Assembly: GCA_963768585.1 (NCBI GenBank)
Contig: CAVYIF010000011.1
Span: 62,001 to 126,000 of the forward strand
Direction of reading: 5' to 3'
From: CAVUNY01 sp963768585
Lineage (GTDB): Bacteria; Chloroflexota; Anaerolineae; Anaerolineales; Anaerolineaceae
Length of the DNA stretch: 64,000 nt
Both the position numbers and the translations under genes were made by a program. Positions within the stretch are counted from its first letter, which is position 1; the number at the start of each line of letters is the position of its first letter. Shown here in pieces: positions 8,088-17,262 of the stretch. Below the pieces are notes generated by a model. It saw nothing but the letters and a program-made list of their open reading frames with translations, was not told the origin of the DNA and made no database searches.

Positions 8088-9038
8088 TTATTGTTCCAAA
8101 AACGCTATCTGTTCTGGCGAGAGCTGCACGTCGGCCGCGGTCAGGCAGTCTTGCAGTTGTTCGATCGATTTTGGGCCAACGATCGGCACGGTCGTAAAGG
8201 GCTGCGAGCGCAGGTAGCCCAGCACGATTTGGGTGATCGAGAGCCCGGTCTGGGCCATGAGCTGGCGGATGCGCTCCAGGCGGGCCTGGTTCTGAGGGGT
8301 GTTGTACGGGCTGGCGGTGTTGGTCATGCGGTTCTCGGCCATTTTGGTGAAAAATCCGCCGGCTTGCGAGGTATAGGGAATGGCCGCCAGGCCGCTCTCC
8401 AGGTGGTAGCGCCACATGTCAGGGTCCATCAGGACCATGGTCTTGTCTCCCAGGCGAGAGGGGTCGGCGGCCGCCAGGCTCCACATCATCTGGTTGCCGC
8501 TAAATCCGGGCAGCCCGTGGGCGGCGGCGTAAGCCTGCGCCTCGCGGATGCGCCCGGTTTTCCAGTTGGAGCAGCCGAAATAACGGATCTTGCCGGCCTG
8601 GACCTGCCCCGCCAGGGTTTCCAGAATCTCGCTTACCGGGCGGGTGGGGTCGTCGCGGTGCAGCCAGTACAGGTCGATCGTCTCCACTCCCAGGTTTTCC
8701 AGGCTGGCCTGCAGGTCGCCGGTGATTTCTGCCGGGCTCAGACGTTGGATATGCATGGCATTCAGGTCGGGGTGCGCACCTTTGGTCGACAGCACCACCT
8801 GGCTGCGGTTTCCGCGCTGGCGCAGCCAGGCGCCGATCGTTTTCTCACTGATGCTGCGTTCGATGGGCAGCCAATCGGCGTACACCCTGGCGGTGTCGAT
8901 AAAATTTCCGCCGGCTGCCAGAAAAGCATCCAGCAAGCGAAAAGATGCATCCCGGTCGACGGTTGACCCCAGGGGGCCGCCGCCCAGGCAGATTGGATAG
9001 ACGTTCAGTTCGCTGTGGGGGAGAGGGATGAGGTCCAT
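8088..9038 (-). CDS. Aldo/keto reductase family protein
   Basis: A 316-residue aldo/keto reductase, NADPH-dependent TIM-barrel oxidoreductases for sugars and other carbonyls. Visible family features are the N-terminal LGGGPLGSTVDRD, FIDTARVYADW with the catalytic Asp and Tyr, STKGAH with the catalytic Lys, DLYWLHRDDP with the active-site His, the GCSNW block, and IPIVGPKS-like cofactor binding (VPIVGPKSIEQL). The start is ATG 9038, overlapping the stop of the upstream small gene in a TAATG junction, so the two are coupled. A longer in-frame extension to 9197 only overlaps that gene. The substrate is unknown; a sugar role fits the neighbourhood. Confidence 0.88.
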   Translation of the reverse strand: MDLIPLPHSELNVYPICLGGGPLGSTVDRDASFRLLDAFLAAGGNFIDTARVYADWLPIERSISEKTIGAWLRQRGNRSQVVLSTKGAHPDLNAMHIQRLSPAEITGDLQASLENLGVETIDLYWLHRDDPTRPVSEILETLAGQVQAGKIRYFGCSNWKTGRIREAQAYAAAHGLPGFSGNQMMWSLAAADPSRLGDKTMVLMDPDMWRYHLESGLAAIPYTSQAGGFFTKMAENRMTNTASPYNTPQNQARLERIRQLMAQTGLSITQIVLGYLRSQPFTTVPIVGPKSIEQLQDCLTAADVQLSPEQIAFLEQ

Positions 9039-9226
9039 TAGTGATCGTGGGGTTTGAGATTGGCCGCGCCGGGCAGCTTGTTGACCAGCTCGGCGGGTTT
9101 GTGGATCAGCACCGGCAGGTCGGAAGGGCAGATCCAGTACTGCTGGTCCTGGTAGGTCAATGCCAGTAAGGGGACGGCACCGCTGGTTTGTCCGCAAACC
9201 AGGCAGGCAGGTTTTGATTCGGTCAT
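9038..9226 (-). CDS. Small Cys-rich protein, possible zinc binder
   Basis: A 62-residue protein starting at ATG 9226 with AAGGAG 7 nt upstream. It holds a CLVCG knuckle (Cys9, Cys12), a later CPSDLPVLIHKP segment and a His-rich tail, suggesting one metal site. It is coupled to the aldo/keto reductase gene by a TAATG overlap. No named family recognised. Confidence 0.65.
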   Translation of the reverse strand: MTESKPACLVCGQTSGAVPLLALTYQDQQYWICPSDLPVLIHKPAELVNKLPGAANLKPHDH

Positions 9227-9258
9227 CGGTTTACTCCTTGTGAGAGGATTCTACCATG

Positions 9259-9295
9259 CCGGACCCCGGTCAGAAATTTTCTAACCGGGGTCCGG
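9259..9295. terminator. 12-bp perfect hairpin
   Basis: Arms 9259-9270 and 9284-9295 pair perfectly (CCGGACCCCGGT), and a further AGAAA/TTTCT pairing is possible inside. It lies between the 3' end of the gene at 9317 and the start of the small Cys-rich gene. TTTTC follows it on the plus strand. Confidence 0.55.
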
Positions 9296-9316
9296 TTTTC
9301 AACCCGCGCCCATTCG

Positions 9317-10129
9317 CTACGCGCCGGGCGCGGGTTGTTTCAGGCTTTCTTCGAACAGGGCCAGATCCTCCGCGAGCATGTCCGGCCGGTCTTTTGGAAA
9401 GACCCCAATGCAGGCCGCGTCGCCGGGGCGGATGTGCCTGGCAGCCTCCGCAAATGCTGCCCGCGGATCGTTGCGCCCGGCAGCGAAGAGCTTGTAATGA
9501 ATGACCGGTTGATCGAGGGTCGGGATGATCGCGGTCATGGCTGCGCGATCGGCATCGTCAAAGGTTTCGGCCTCACCCGGACGGTGTTCGGCGTGCGCGT
9601 CGCGGTGGGATGGGTTGTAGTAGGAGCACATGTGAAAATCGACCGGCAGGTTTTCGCGCGCCCACAGGTGAACCTGCGGGTCGTGTGCGGCGACCCCGGC
9701 GGGCAGCCCGGCGGCGTGGATCTGCTGGATCGCCCCTGGAACAATCTCCAGGCGCCGGTTGGCGTACAAATTATCCATCTGGCCGCCGTGAATGTACACA
9801 GCGCTGGCTCCCACAGCAATCGCCTGGGCGATGTTGGCGCTTAAACTGGCATATTCGGGTGCGGTCTGGGCGATCCATTGAATTGCACCGCCTTCGCCCC
9901 AATACTCCTGCAGTGTGCGCATGATATGCCGGTCGGCCCGGGATATGAGGGCGGTTATGCCGAGGGCTTCAGCCTGGCGCAGGGTCTCTTTGATGCGCGC
10001 CGTGCTGAAATAGGCCACCATTTCGCGGTCTCTGGCCGGATTCTGGTGGCTAAACCCGCTGAAGGGGTTCCCGCCGAGAATCAGGCGGCTGATGCGCAGC
10101 GAACCAATCGATACCGGTGTGAGTGCCAT
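9317..10129 (-). CDS. Uncharacterised TIM-barrel-like protein
   Basis: A 270-residue protein beginning MALTPVSIGSLRISRLILGG, an opening like aldo/keto reductases, followed by alternating strand/helix segments typical of a TIM barrel. Notable blocks are GGNPFSGFSHQNPARD, ISRADRHIMRTLQEY, VYIHGGQMDN, VAAHDPQVHLWA and FHMCSYYNPS. The usual aldo/keto reductase Asp-Tyr-Lys-His tetrad is not evident, so I do not assign reductase activity. ATG 10129 has AGGAG 8 nt upstream. It lies next to, but is separated by a hairpin from, the aldo/keto reductase pair. The several His/Asp clusters could bind a metal. Confidence 0.65.
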   Translation of the reverse strand: MALTPVSIGSLRISRLILGGNPFSGFSHQNPARDREMVAYFSTARIKETLRQAEALGITALISRADRHIMRTLQEYWGEGGAIQWIAQTAPEYASLSANIAQAIAVGASAVYIHGGQMDNLYANRRLEIVPGAIQQIHAAGLPAGVAAHDPQVHLWARENLPVDFHMCSYYNPSHRDAHAEHRPGEAETFDDADRAAMTAIIPTLDQPVIHYKLFAAGRNDPRAAFAEAARHIRPGDAACIGVFPKDRPDMLAEDLALFEESLKQPAPGA

Positions 10130-10296
10130 AGGGGTGCTCCTGGAGGGGATATAGGATAGGCGGGCGGTGAACTGCTGTCATTCTACCACGCCGGGAAGAA
10201 GAGATCATACGGCGCTACGCACCGATTATCATTCGATCGGTGGGATCATTCCCGGATAATTGGGCCAAAATTTCCCGTCGGAACGCAAGGTTATAC

Positions 10297-10302
10297 TATA
10301 AT
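10297..10302 (+). promoter_or_regulatory. Candidate -10 box for SCP2 gene
   Basis: A perfect TATAAT 35 nt upstream of the SCP2-domain start codon. No convincing -35 was found, so this is tentative. Confidence 0.3.
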
Positions 10303-10337
10303 GACCTTATCTTACTTTTTGGGGAAGGAGAAATCAC

Positions 10338-10700
10338 ATGGCGAATGAAGTGTTGCAGAAATTTTGGGGACTGTGCGCAGAAGATGCGGCCCTGCAAAAT
10401 TTTGCCAAACGGCGCAAAATGAGCATATTTTTCCGCATCACCGACAGCGGTGAACAGTTCCACATGGTGTTCGATAACGGCACGGTGGCGTCGGGAGAGG
10501 GTGCCCCTCCCAATTCGCCCGACCTGGTGCTGAGCATGTCTTCGAAGACATTGAACGACCTGATGACCGGCAAACTGCACGGCGAAACGGCCGTGATGAG
10601 CGGGGCGCTGTACGTGTCGGATGAATGGAAAGCCATGGACATCCAGGGCATCCAGAGCGATCTGGCTCGTCTTTATAAACAGGCCGCCGGGGTATCCTGA
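10338..10700 (+). CDS. SCP2 sterol-binding domain protein
   Basis: A 120-residue single-domain protein of the SCP2 family, small lipid-binding proteins with a hydrophobic tunnel. The pattern fits: FFRITDSGEQFHMVFDNGTV, PDLVLSMSSKTLNDLMTGKL, then AVMSGALYVSDEW. Bacterial members bind fatty acyl or sterol-like ligands, or serve as accessory domains. ATG 10338 follows GGGGAAGGAG with good spacing. It stands between a divergent minus-strand gene and the aminotransferase gene, and may be monocistronic. The ligand cannot be predicted. Confidence 0.85.
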   Translation: MANEVLQKFWGLCAEDAALQNFAKRRKMSIFFRITDSGEQFHMVFDNGTVASGEGAPPNSPDLVLSMSSKTLNDLMTGKLHGETAVMSGALYVSDEWKAMDIQGIQSDLARLYKQAAGVS

Positions 10701-10816
10701 CCGCCGTTTCAGCGCGATCTTAGCGCGCGGATGAAACACAATTTTGTGGGGGATGAGGTCGTAAGGGTGTCGTACATTGGCCTCATCCTTCTTTATTGAA
10801 ATGATGGGTTTTTCTA

Positions 10817-11935
10817 ATGGACATGACTAATTATTCGGCAATGAATATCCCGACCCGCATCCTGCTTGGACCGGGCCCTTCGACAGCAGACCCGCGCATT
10901 TTGCGTGCCATGGCTGCCCCCCTGTTGGGGCATCTCGATCCCGCTTTCTTACAGTTAATGGACCGCATCCAGGAGCTGCTGCGCTACACTTTTCAAACCC
11001 AAAATACGCTGACCCTGGCAGTGCCGGGCACCGGCATGGCGGCCATGGAAACCACGCTGGCCAACCTGGTGGAACCCGGCGACCCGGTGCTGGTGTGCGT
11101 CAACGGCTTTTTCAGCCAGCGCATGGTAGAGATTGCCCGGCGCAATGGGGGGCAGGTGACGGTCATCTCGCGACCGTGGGGTGAAATATTCAGCGCGGCA
11201 GACGTGGCGGCGGCTCTGGCCCAGAACCCGGCGAAAATCGTGGGCATCGTCCAGGCCGAAACCTCGACCGGTGTGCTCCAGCCGGTCGCGGAGATCGCTC
11301 AGGCCGTGCATGCCCAGGGCGGGCTTTTGGTGGTGGATGCCGTGACTTCGCTGGGCGGGGTGCCCGTCCAGGTGGATGACAATGGGATCGACGCCTGTTA
11401 TTCCTGCTCGCAGAAATGCCTGGGCTGCCCGCCTGGCGCCAGCCCGGTGACTTTCAGCCCGGCGGCGGTCGAAAAGATTCAGGCGCGCCAGTCTCCTGTG
11501 CCCACCTGGTACCTGGATGCGACCCTGCTAGGCAAATATTGGGGCCCGGAACGCATGTATCACCATACCGCGCCCATCACCCTGATGTATGCACTGTATG
11601 AAGGGCTGCGCATCAGCGCCGAGGAGGGTCTGGAGGCGCGCTTTGCCCGCCACCGCGCCAATGCCGAATTTCTCTGGCAGGGTCTGGGCGAGATGGGGCT
11701 GGAATTGTTTGCCCCGGCAGCGTTCCGTTTGCCCACGCTGACCACCGTGCGCGTTCCAGCGGGCGTCGACGATCTGGCTTTGCGCAAACGCCTGCTGAAC
11801 GAATATAATATCGAAATTGGCGGCGGTCTGGGAGATTTGAAAGGCAAAATCTGGCGCATCGGGTTAATGGGTTTCTCATCGCGCCGGGAATATATTGTGA
11901 TGCTGTTGGGTGCGCTCAAACGGTTGATCGGTTGA
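10817..11935 (+). CDS. Class V aminotransferase (alanine/serine-glyoxylate type)
   Basis: A 372-residue PLP-dependent class V aminotransferase of the alanine-glyoxylate / serine-pyruvate group. Visible features are the N-terminal LLGPGPSTADPRIL, the glycine-rich VPGTGMAAMETTLANL, the Asp of VVDAVTSLGGVPV that contacts the PLP ring, and the Schiff-base lysine in SCSQKCLGCPPG. The C-terminal EIGGGLGDLKGKIWRIGLMG is also typical. The ribosome binding site is poor; ATG 10817 or 10823 could be the start. It is followed by a Gfo/Idh/MocA gene with a 61-nt gap, perhaps one unit. It likely acts in glyoxylate, serine or ureidoglycine metabolism; which one is not clear. Confidence 0.88.
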   Translation: MDMTNYSAMNIPTRILLGPGPSTADPRILRAMAAPLLGHLDPAFLQLMDRIQELLRYTFQTQNTLTLAVPGTGMAAMETTLANLVEPGDPVLVCVNGFFSQRMVEIARRNGGQVTVISRPWGEIFSAADVAAALAQNPAKIVGIVQAETSTGVLQPVAEIAQAVHAQGGLLVVDAVTSLGGVPVQVDDNGIDACYSCSQKCLGCPPGASPVTFSPAAVEKIQARQSPVPTWYLDATLLGKYWGPERMYHHTAPITLMYALYEGLRISAEEGLEARFARHRANAEFLWQGLGEMGLELFAPAAFRLPTLTTVRVPAGVDDLALRKRLLNEYNIEIGGGLGDLKGKIWRIGLMGFSSRREYIVMLLGALKRLIG

Positions 11936-11996
11936 TTTTTTCTGCGAAGATGCGCTGAATCTCTGAATTGAATTAACTTTGTTGACTGGACAATAC

Positions 11997-13187
11997 ATGA
12001 CCAATGAAATGAAAGTGAAGATGGCTGTGGTGGGTGTGGGCGGCATGGGCTCCAACCATGTGCGCGACCTGGCGAAATTGGATAATGTCGACCTGGTGGC
12101 GATTTGTGATATCGAAAAGACAACTGCCGACCGCGTATCTGCCGAGTACGGCGTGCGCGCGTACAGCGATTATCACGATCTGCTCGATCAGGAAAAGCCG
12201 CAGGCCATTACCATTGCCACGCCGCATTACGATCATACCCCGATCGCCATCGCTGCCTTAGAGCGAGGCATCCACGTGCTGACCGAGAAACCGCTGGCGG
12301 TGCACGTCCGCGATGGAAACAAGATGATCGCTGCTTACCAGGGTGCCCTGCAAAAGCTGCCCGATCTGAAGTTTGCCATCATGTTCCAGCAGCGCACCCA
12401 GGGCTTTTGGCGCAAAATCAAGCACATGATCGATGCCGGTGATTTGGGCCGCCTGACCCGCACCACCTGGCTGATCACCGACTGGTTTCGTCCCCAGGTG
12501 TATTATGACAGCGGCGGCTGGCGCGCGACCTGGGGCGGCGAAGGGGGCGGCGTGCTGCTTAACCAGGCCCCGCATAACCTGGATCTGTACCAGTGGTTTG
12601 TGGGCATGCCAAAACGCATCACCGGCCTGGCGGCGATTGGAAAATATCACAACATCGAGGTCGAGGACGAGGTCACGGCTGTTTTTGAGCATGAGAACGG
12701 CATGGTCGGTCATTTTGTGACCACGACCGCCGAATCGCCCGGGGTCAACCGTCTGGAAATCGTGGGCGAGAAAGGCCGCCTGGTCTTTGAAGATGGCGAG
12801 CTGCTCTTTTACCGCAACCAGCAATCCATGATCGAATTCAGCCAGGCCACACTGAAGTTATGGGATAAGGTGCCTTGCCAGAAAGAGGTGGTGGATTACG
12901 AGCGCGGCGGCAAACCCGGGCACAGCACCGTCCTGGAAAATTTTGCGAATGCCATTCTACACGGTGAACCCCTGGTTGCCCCGGCCGTTGAAGGCATTCG
13001 CTCCCTGACTCTGGGCAATGGGATCATGTTTTCGTCCTTTCTGGGCCAACCGGTTGAGCTCCCCTTTGATCAGGACGCGTATGCCGCGCGTCTGGAAGAG
13101 TTGATCCGCACCTCCCGCTTCAAAAAGATCGTTCGAAAAGTATCCTTCACGGAAGAAGATTTGCTGAAGGCATTTGGCTACCATTAA
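11997..13187 (+). CDS. Gfo/Idh/MocA family oxidoreductase
   Basis: A 396-residue NAD(P)-dependent oxidoreductase of the glucose-fructose oxidoreductase / inositol dehydrogenase family. The N-terminal Rossmann motif is VVGVGGMGSNHVRDL. EKPLAVHVRDGNKM holds the conserved Glu-Lys-Pro. The C-terminal substrate domain includes GGWRATWGGEGGGVLLNQAPHNLDLYQW with a conserved His. ATG 11997 is preferred over the TTG codons at 11979 and 11982; no strong ribosome binding site is visible. The enzymes oxidise or epimerise sugars and cyclitols, in keeping with the carbohydrate genes nearby. Confidence 0.88.
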   Translation: MTNEMKVKMAVVGVGGMGSNHVRDLAKLDNVDLVAICDIEKTTADRVSAEYGVRAYSDYHDLLDQEKPQAITIATPHYDHTPIAIAALERGIHVLTEKPLAVHVRDGNKMIAAYQGALQKLPDLKFAIMFQQRTQGFWRKIKHMIDAGDLGRLTRTTWLITDWFRPQVYYDSGGWRATWGGEGGGVLLNQAPHNLDLYQWFVGMPKRITGLAAIGKYHNIEVEDEVTAVFEHENGMVGHFVTTTAESPGVNRLEIVGEKGRLVFEDGELLFYRNQQSMIEFSQATLKLWDKVPCQKEVVDYERGGKPGHSTVLENFANAILHGEPLVAPAVEGIRSLTLGNGIMFSSFLGQPVELPFDQDAYAARLEELIRTSRFKKIVRKVSFTEEDLLKAFGYH

Positions 13188-13311
13188 CCGGGTTTCATCG
13201 GGTGCCTGGCTGGTGAAAATGGGTCCGCAGGGCTCAATCTTTATCCCTCGCGGACCGGTTCTTAACCTTAAGGAATTAGATAGTTTTCGTAATCTTTAAT
13301 TAATATACCTA

Positions 13312-13320
13312 TGCTATACT
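13312..13320 (+). promoter_or_regulatory. Extended -10 promoter for the hybrid regulator gene
   Basis: TGCTATACT gives an extended -10 (TG-N-TATACT) in an AT-rich stretch 77 nt before the start codon. The matching -35 is weak. Confidence 0.5.
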
Positions 13321-13396
13321 AATTTATCATTTACCGTCCTTCCACCTGTTCATTACTGGTACATGGAACCCACTTTTTTGTTCTGAAGAGGAATGA

Positions 13397-16300
13397 ATGG
13401 AATTTTACCCGCCGGAGAGCCACCCCTCGGCGAGATTAACGATAGGTTACCTGGCAACCGCGATTGGTGATGGCACCGCCCGGATGCTGTGGTCAGGAAT
13501 TTATGAGCTTTGCCAGGCGAACAACATCAACCTGGTTTGTTTTACCGGCAGCGAACTGGATAGCCCGGGTGGCTTTTCACGCCAATCCAATTTAATTTAC
13601 GATATGGTCGACCGCGGTCGTCTGGATGGATTGATCATCTGGGCGTCGTCCCTGGCGGCGTACGTCGGTCCGGATGTGATCCAGGGTTTTTGCGAACGAT
13701 ACCGCCCTCTACCCCTGGTGGGGATTGGCCTACCGTTGAATGGGGTTCCTTCTATTATTTTGGACAGCTACCAGGGCATGCGGGATGCCCTTCTGCACCT
13801 GGTCGAGGAACACGGACGGCGCCGGGTGGCATTTTTACGCGGTCCGCTGCAGCATCGTGAAGCCCAATTACGCTATCAGGCATATTTACACATTGTCAAA
13901 GAATTTGGACTGGAGAATGACCCCCGCCTGGTTGCGCCGCCCAAAAACTGGGAACGTTCCTGGGGGGCAGAGGCTGTGCGCCTGCTCATGGAAGATCGGG
14001 GGATGAAATTTGATTCCATTGCCTGTGTGAATGACGGCCTGGCAGTGGGCGCGATTGAATATCTCCAGGCACGCGGCGTGAAAATACCGGACGAAGTGGC
14101 GATCATCGGCTTTGACAATATCCCGGAAGGGCGGGTGGTCACCCCTCCCCTGACCACCGTTCCCATACGAATGAAGGAACGCGGGCGCCAGGCCGTACGC
14201 ACCCTGCTGGCGCAGATTCGAGGTGAAAGCGTTCCGGCACTGGTCACCCTGCCCACCAAGGTACGGCTGCGCCAATCTTGCGGCTGCCCGGATCCGATGG
14301 TCGTGGAAGCCGGACTGGCTGATTCAAAAATCAAGTTTTCGGGTTGGGTGGATGACCCACGGCCATGGCCAGAACGGGTTGCTGCTCACCGTTTGGAAAT
14401 CCTGGCGGAGATGGAGCACGTTCTGGATCTGGACGAGAGCACACCCGGATGGGCGGGCGATCTGCTGGATGCCTTGCTCAACAAAATAAATTCAGAAGCA
14501 GCCAATGGGTTTCCAACTTACCTGCAGCGGCTGCTGAGAAATTCGGCCCAGGCTGGCGGCGATCTGATTGCCTGGCAAAAAGTGATCAGTGTGATGCGCG
14601 CCCGGGTGGTGTCGCTGCTGCAGCCGGGTACGGATCAATTGGAACGAGCCGAGCGATATCTGCACCAGGCCCGGGTGATGATCAGTGAGGGCGCAGTGCG
14701 CGCCCAGGGCTACCTGCAATGGAAAAAGGCAGAGGAGCTTGATGAACTGCTGCGCATCCGCCAGGTGGTATCGGGCGCACAGACTTTAGAGGAACTGGTC
14801 GATATCCTGGCGCGCGAGCTGCCGGTGCTGAAGATCCATCGCTGCTATTTGTCCCTGTATGTTGATCCCAAGGATCCGGTCAAAGGCGCGCGCCTTGTGC
14901 TGGCCTATGACGAAACGCGGCGCTATACGGAGCGGGAAGGGCAGATATTTTCCCCATCCTGGCGACTGACCCCGCTCGGTCTGGATGCCGACCAGCCGCA
15001 GAACCTGGTGGTCTACCCGTTGTATTACCGCGACGAGCAGCTTGGATTCATCTCGCTGGATGCGCGAATCTTCCAGGGCCGCGTGCACCAACTGCTGTGC
15101 GAGCAGGTCAGCAGCGCATTAAAAAGCGTGCTGCTTGTCGAACAGAACCTGAAGCTGTACTACCAGGCGCTGGAGGCGCAACACGTGGCGGAAGAGGCCA
15201 ATCTGCTGAAAAGCCGCTTCCTTTCCATGGTCAGCCATGAACTGTTAACCCCGATGGTGCTGCTGGTTGGCCTGAGCGAAATGATGCTGCGCGAAGGAAT
15301 TGGCGACCGTCCGCCCCTGCCGGATGCCTACCGCCAGGATATGACCCGCATCCACGCCGGTGCCCAGCAGTTAGGCAGCCTGGTGCGCGATGTGCTCGAC
15401 CTGGCGCGCAGCCAGTTGGGCCAGTTAAAATTAGCCCGCAAACCCATGAACCTGGAAGACATGTTAAAACCGGTCGTCCTGGTGGGAGAACAAATGACGC
15501 GCAGTAAAGGCCTGACCTGGCGCGCCGAAATCCCCGCTGTTTTACCCCAGATATCCGGCGACGCTGCCCGGCTGCAGCAGGTGGCTCTCAATCTGGTGAG
15601 CAACGCGGTCAAATTTACATCGCAAGGCGAAGTGGCCCTGATTGTGGATCTGGAAGACGACCAGGTGACGGTATCTGTTCGAGATACTGGCCTGGGCGTG
15701 CCCCTGGCCGAACAAGACGCCATCTTTGATGAATTTCGCCAGTCCGAGCGCAGCGTATCCCGCGGGTATGGCGGGTTGGGGATTGGTCTGGCAATCTGCC
15801 GCCAGTTGATTGAAATGCACGATGGCAAGCTTGGGTTGATTTCCAGCGGGAGCGAAGATGGGGGTTCGACATTTTATTTTACGCTGCCGGTGTTGGAAAC
15901 CCCGCCCATTCTGCCGCAAGCGGCGCCTTCGCAGTCGGTGCTGGTGCTGACCAGCCTGGCGGCGCGCGCGAGCCGGCTGCGCGAACATCTGGTAACGGAA
16001 GGTTTCCAGGTCGAGATTCTGGGCATCGACGAATCCCCCGATTGGCTGGCGCATGTCCTCACTGAGCCGCCGGGGGCGGTGGTGCTGGATATTCCGGTCG
16101 CGGAACGCGGCTGGGAGCTGATGGAACTGCTCAAGAACACCCCCGCCACCCAGGATATTCCGGTCATTTTTTATTCTTTTTTGCAGGATCAGAGCAGCGG
16201 CTCGATGCTGGCGCTGGATTACCTGACAAAACCGGTTGCCGGAGAAGCCTTGAACGACGCTCTGGAACGTTTTGGGCTTTCCGCCAACGCTTCGAATGGG

Positions 16301-17026
16301 AACTGTACCCTTTTGCTGGCGGATGACGACCCGGAAATCCTGGATATGCACGCCCGCATGATTAAAGAACATGTTCCTCACTGCCAGGTGCTGCGCGCGG
16401 CAAACGGGCGGATTGCGCTGGAGCTGATGCAGCACACGGTTCCTTCGCTGGTGCTGCTTGACCTGATGATGCCCGAATTGGGCGGCACCGGTGTACTGCG
16501 AGCCATGCAGGAAGATGAGCGCCTGCGGTCGGTGCCGGTAATCGTACTCACCGCCCAGACCCTCAACCAGGATGAAATGGCCGGATTAAACCAGGGGGTG
16601 ACCGCGGTTTTATCCAAGGGGGTCTTCTCTGCAGAAGAGACCCTGGCGCATATCGACCAGGCGCTTTCGCGCAGCAAACGTCTGGGCAATGGTAATGCGC
16701 GCCTGGTGCGCAAGGTGATGGCCTATATGCACGAGCATTACGCTGAAGCGCTTTCACGCGAGCGCCTGGCCAGCTATGCCGGGGTGAGTGAGCGCCATCT
16801 CAACCGCTGTTTTGTGCAGGAAACCGGCCTGGCTCCGGGTTCCTACCTTAACCGCTACCGCATCCAGAAAGCAAGGTGTATGCTGGTCGAGCAAGATTTG
16901 AGCATCACCGAGGTCATGGGATCGGTAGGGTTTTCCGACAGCAGTTATTTTACGCGGGTGTTTCGACGTGAGGTGGGCGTGTCTCCCAGCGAGTACCAGC
17001 GCGAAAAACGTGGAAACGGCCGTTAA
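13397..17026 (+). CDS. LacI-sensor/histidine kinase/receiver/AraC one-protein regulator
   Basis: A 1209-residue fusion. Domains in order: LacI-type periplasmic-binding-protein fold (about 13-300), a linker and GAF-like region (about 440-590), HisKA with phosphoacceptor His614 (VSHELLTP), HATPase (to about 835), a degenerate receiver (about 848-965, lacking the N-terminal acidic pair), a full receiver (about 970-1095, Asp1022 in LLDLMMPE), and an AraC/XylS double HTH (about 1103-1209). There is no signal peptide or membrane helix, so the sugar-sensing domain is cytoplasmic, unlike Bacteroides HTCS proteins. AGAGGA precedes ATG 13397. It lies just upstream of ABC importer 1 and probably regulates it or the catabolic genes in response to an imported sugar. 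Confidence 0.9.
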   Translation: MEFYPPESHPSARLTIGYLATAIGDGTARMLWSGIYELCQANNINLVCFTGSELDSPGGFSRQSNLIYDMVDRGRLDGLIIWASSLAAYVGPDVIQGFCERYRPLPLVGIGLPLNGVPSIILDSYQGMRDALLHLVEEHGRRRVAFLRGPLQHREAQLRYQAYLHIVKEFGLENDPRLVAPPKNWERSWGAEAVRLLMEDRGMKFDSIACVNDGLAVGAIEYLQARGVKIPDEVAIIGFDNIPEGRVVTPPLTTVPIRMKERGRQAVRTLLAQIRGESVPALVTLPTKVRLRQSCGCPDPMVVEAGLADSKIKFSGWVDDPRPWPERVAAHRLEILAEMEHVLDLDESTPGWAGDLLDALLNKINSEAANGFPTYLQRLLRNSAQAGGDLIAWQKVISVMRARVVSLLQPGTDQLERAERYLHQARVMISEGAVRAQGYLQWKKAEELDELLRIRQVVSGAQTLEELVDILARELPVLKIHRCYLSLYVDPKDPVKGARLVLAYDETRRYTEREGQIFSPSWRLTPLGLDADQPQNLVVYPLYYRDEQLGFISLDARIFQGRVHQLLCEQVSSALKSVLLVEQNLKLYYQALEAQHVAEEANLLKSRFLSMVSHELLTPMVLLVGLSEMMLREGIGDRPPLPDAYRQDMTRIHAGAQQLGSLVRDVLDLARSQLGQLKLARKPMNLEDMLKPVVLVGEQMTRSKGLTWRAEIPAVLPQISGDAARLQQVALNLVSNAVKFTSQGEVALIVDLEDDQVTVSVRDTGLGVPLAEQDAIFDEFRQSERSVSRGYGGLGIGLAICRQLIEMHDGKLGLISSGSEDGGSTFYFTLPVLETPPILPQAAPSQSVLVLTSLAARASRLREHLVTEGFQVEILGIDESPDWLAHVLTEPPGAVVLDIPVAERGWELMELLKNTPATQDIPVIFYSFLQDQSSGSMLALDYLTKPVAGEALNDALERFGLSANASNGNCTLLLADDDPEILDMHARMIKEHVPHCQVLRAANGRIALELMQHTVPSLVLLDLMMPELGGTGVLRAMQEDERLRSVPVIVLTAQTLNQDEMAGLNQGVTAVLSKGVFSAEETLAHIDQALSRSKRLGNGNARLVRKVMAYMHEHYAEALSRERLASYAGVSERHLNRCFVQETGLAPGSYLNRYRIQKARCMLVEQDLSITEVMGSVGFSDSSYFTRVFRREVGVSPSEYQREKRGNGR

Positions 17027-17262
17027 CCTGAATAAATCCTGGTGAAATCGATGGTTGATGCGAAACGTTTAGGCAATCTGTCTCATTTGGTCAACAGCCT
17101 GTCCCAAAAATGCAAAACTCGTTAATCTGATTAATGTCATAATTAACGTTGTTCAAGACTTATCGTTTTGGATCCGGCATTACCCCTGCAGAACTGTAAT
17201 GGTAACCTCATAGCCTGGCTGTTGATCCGACCTTTGTCACTGGTTCGCTGGACCGTTAATTG

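Noticed and set aside
9317..10129. Assignment of the TIM-barrel protein as an aldo/keto reductase
   Set aside because: The opening resembles the family, but the catalytic Asp-Tyr-Lys-His set is not visible.
17119..17148. CGTTAAT/ATTAACG inverted repeat after the hybrid regulator as an operator
   Set aside because: Only 7-bp AT-rich arms with a 15-nt gap in an AT-rich region; expected by chance.
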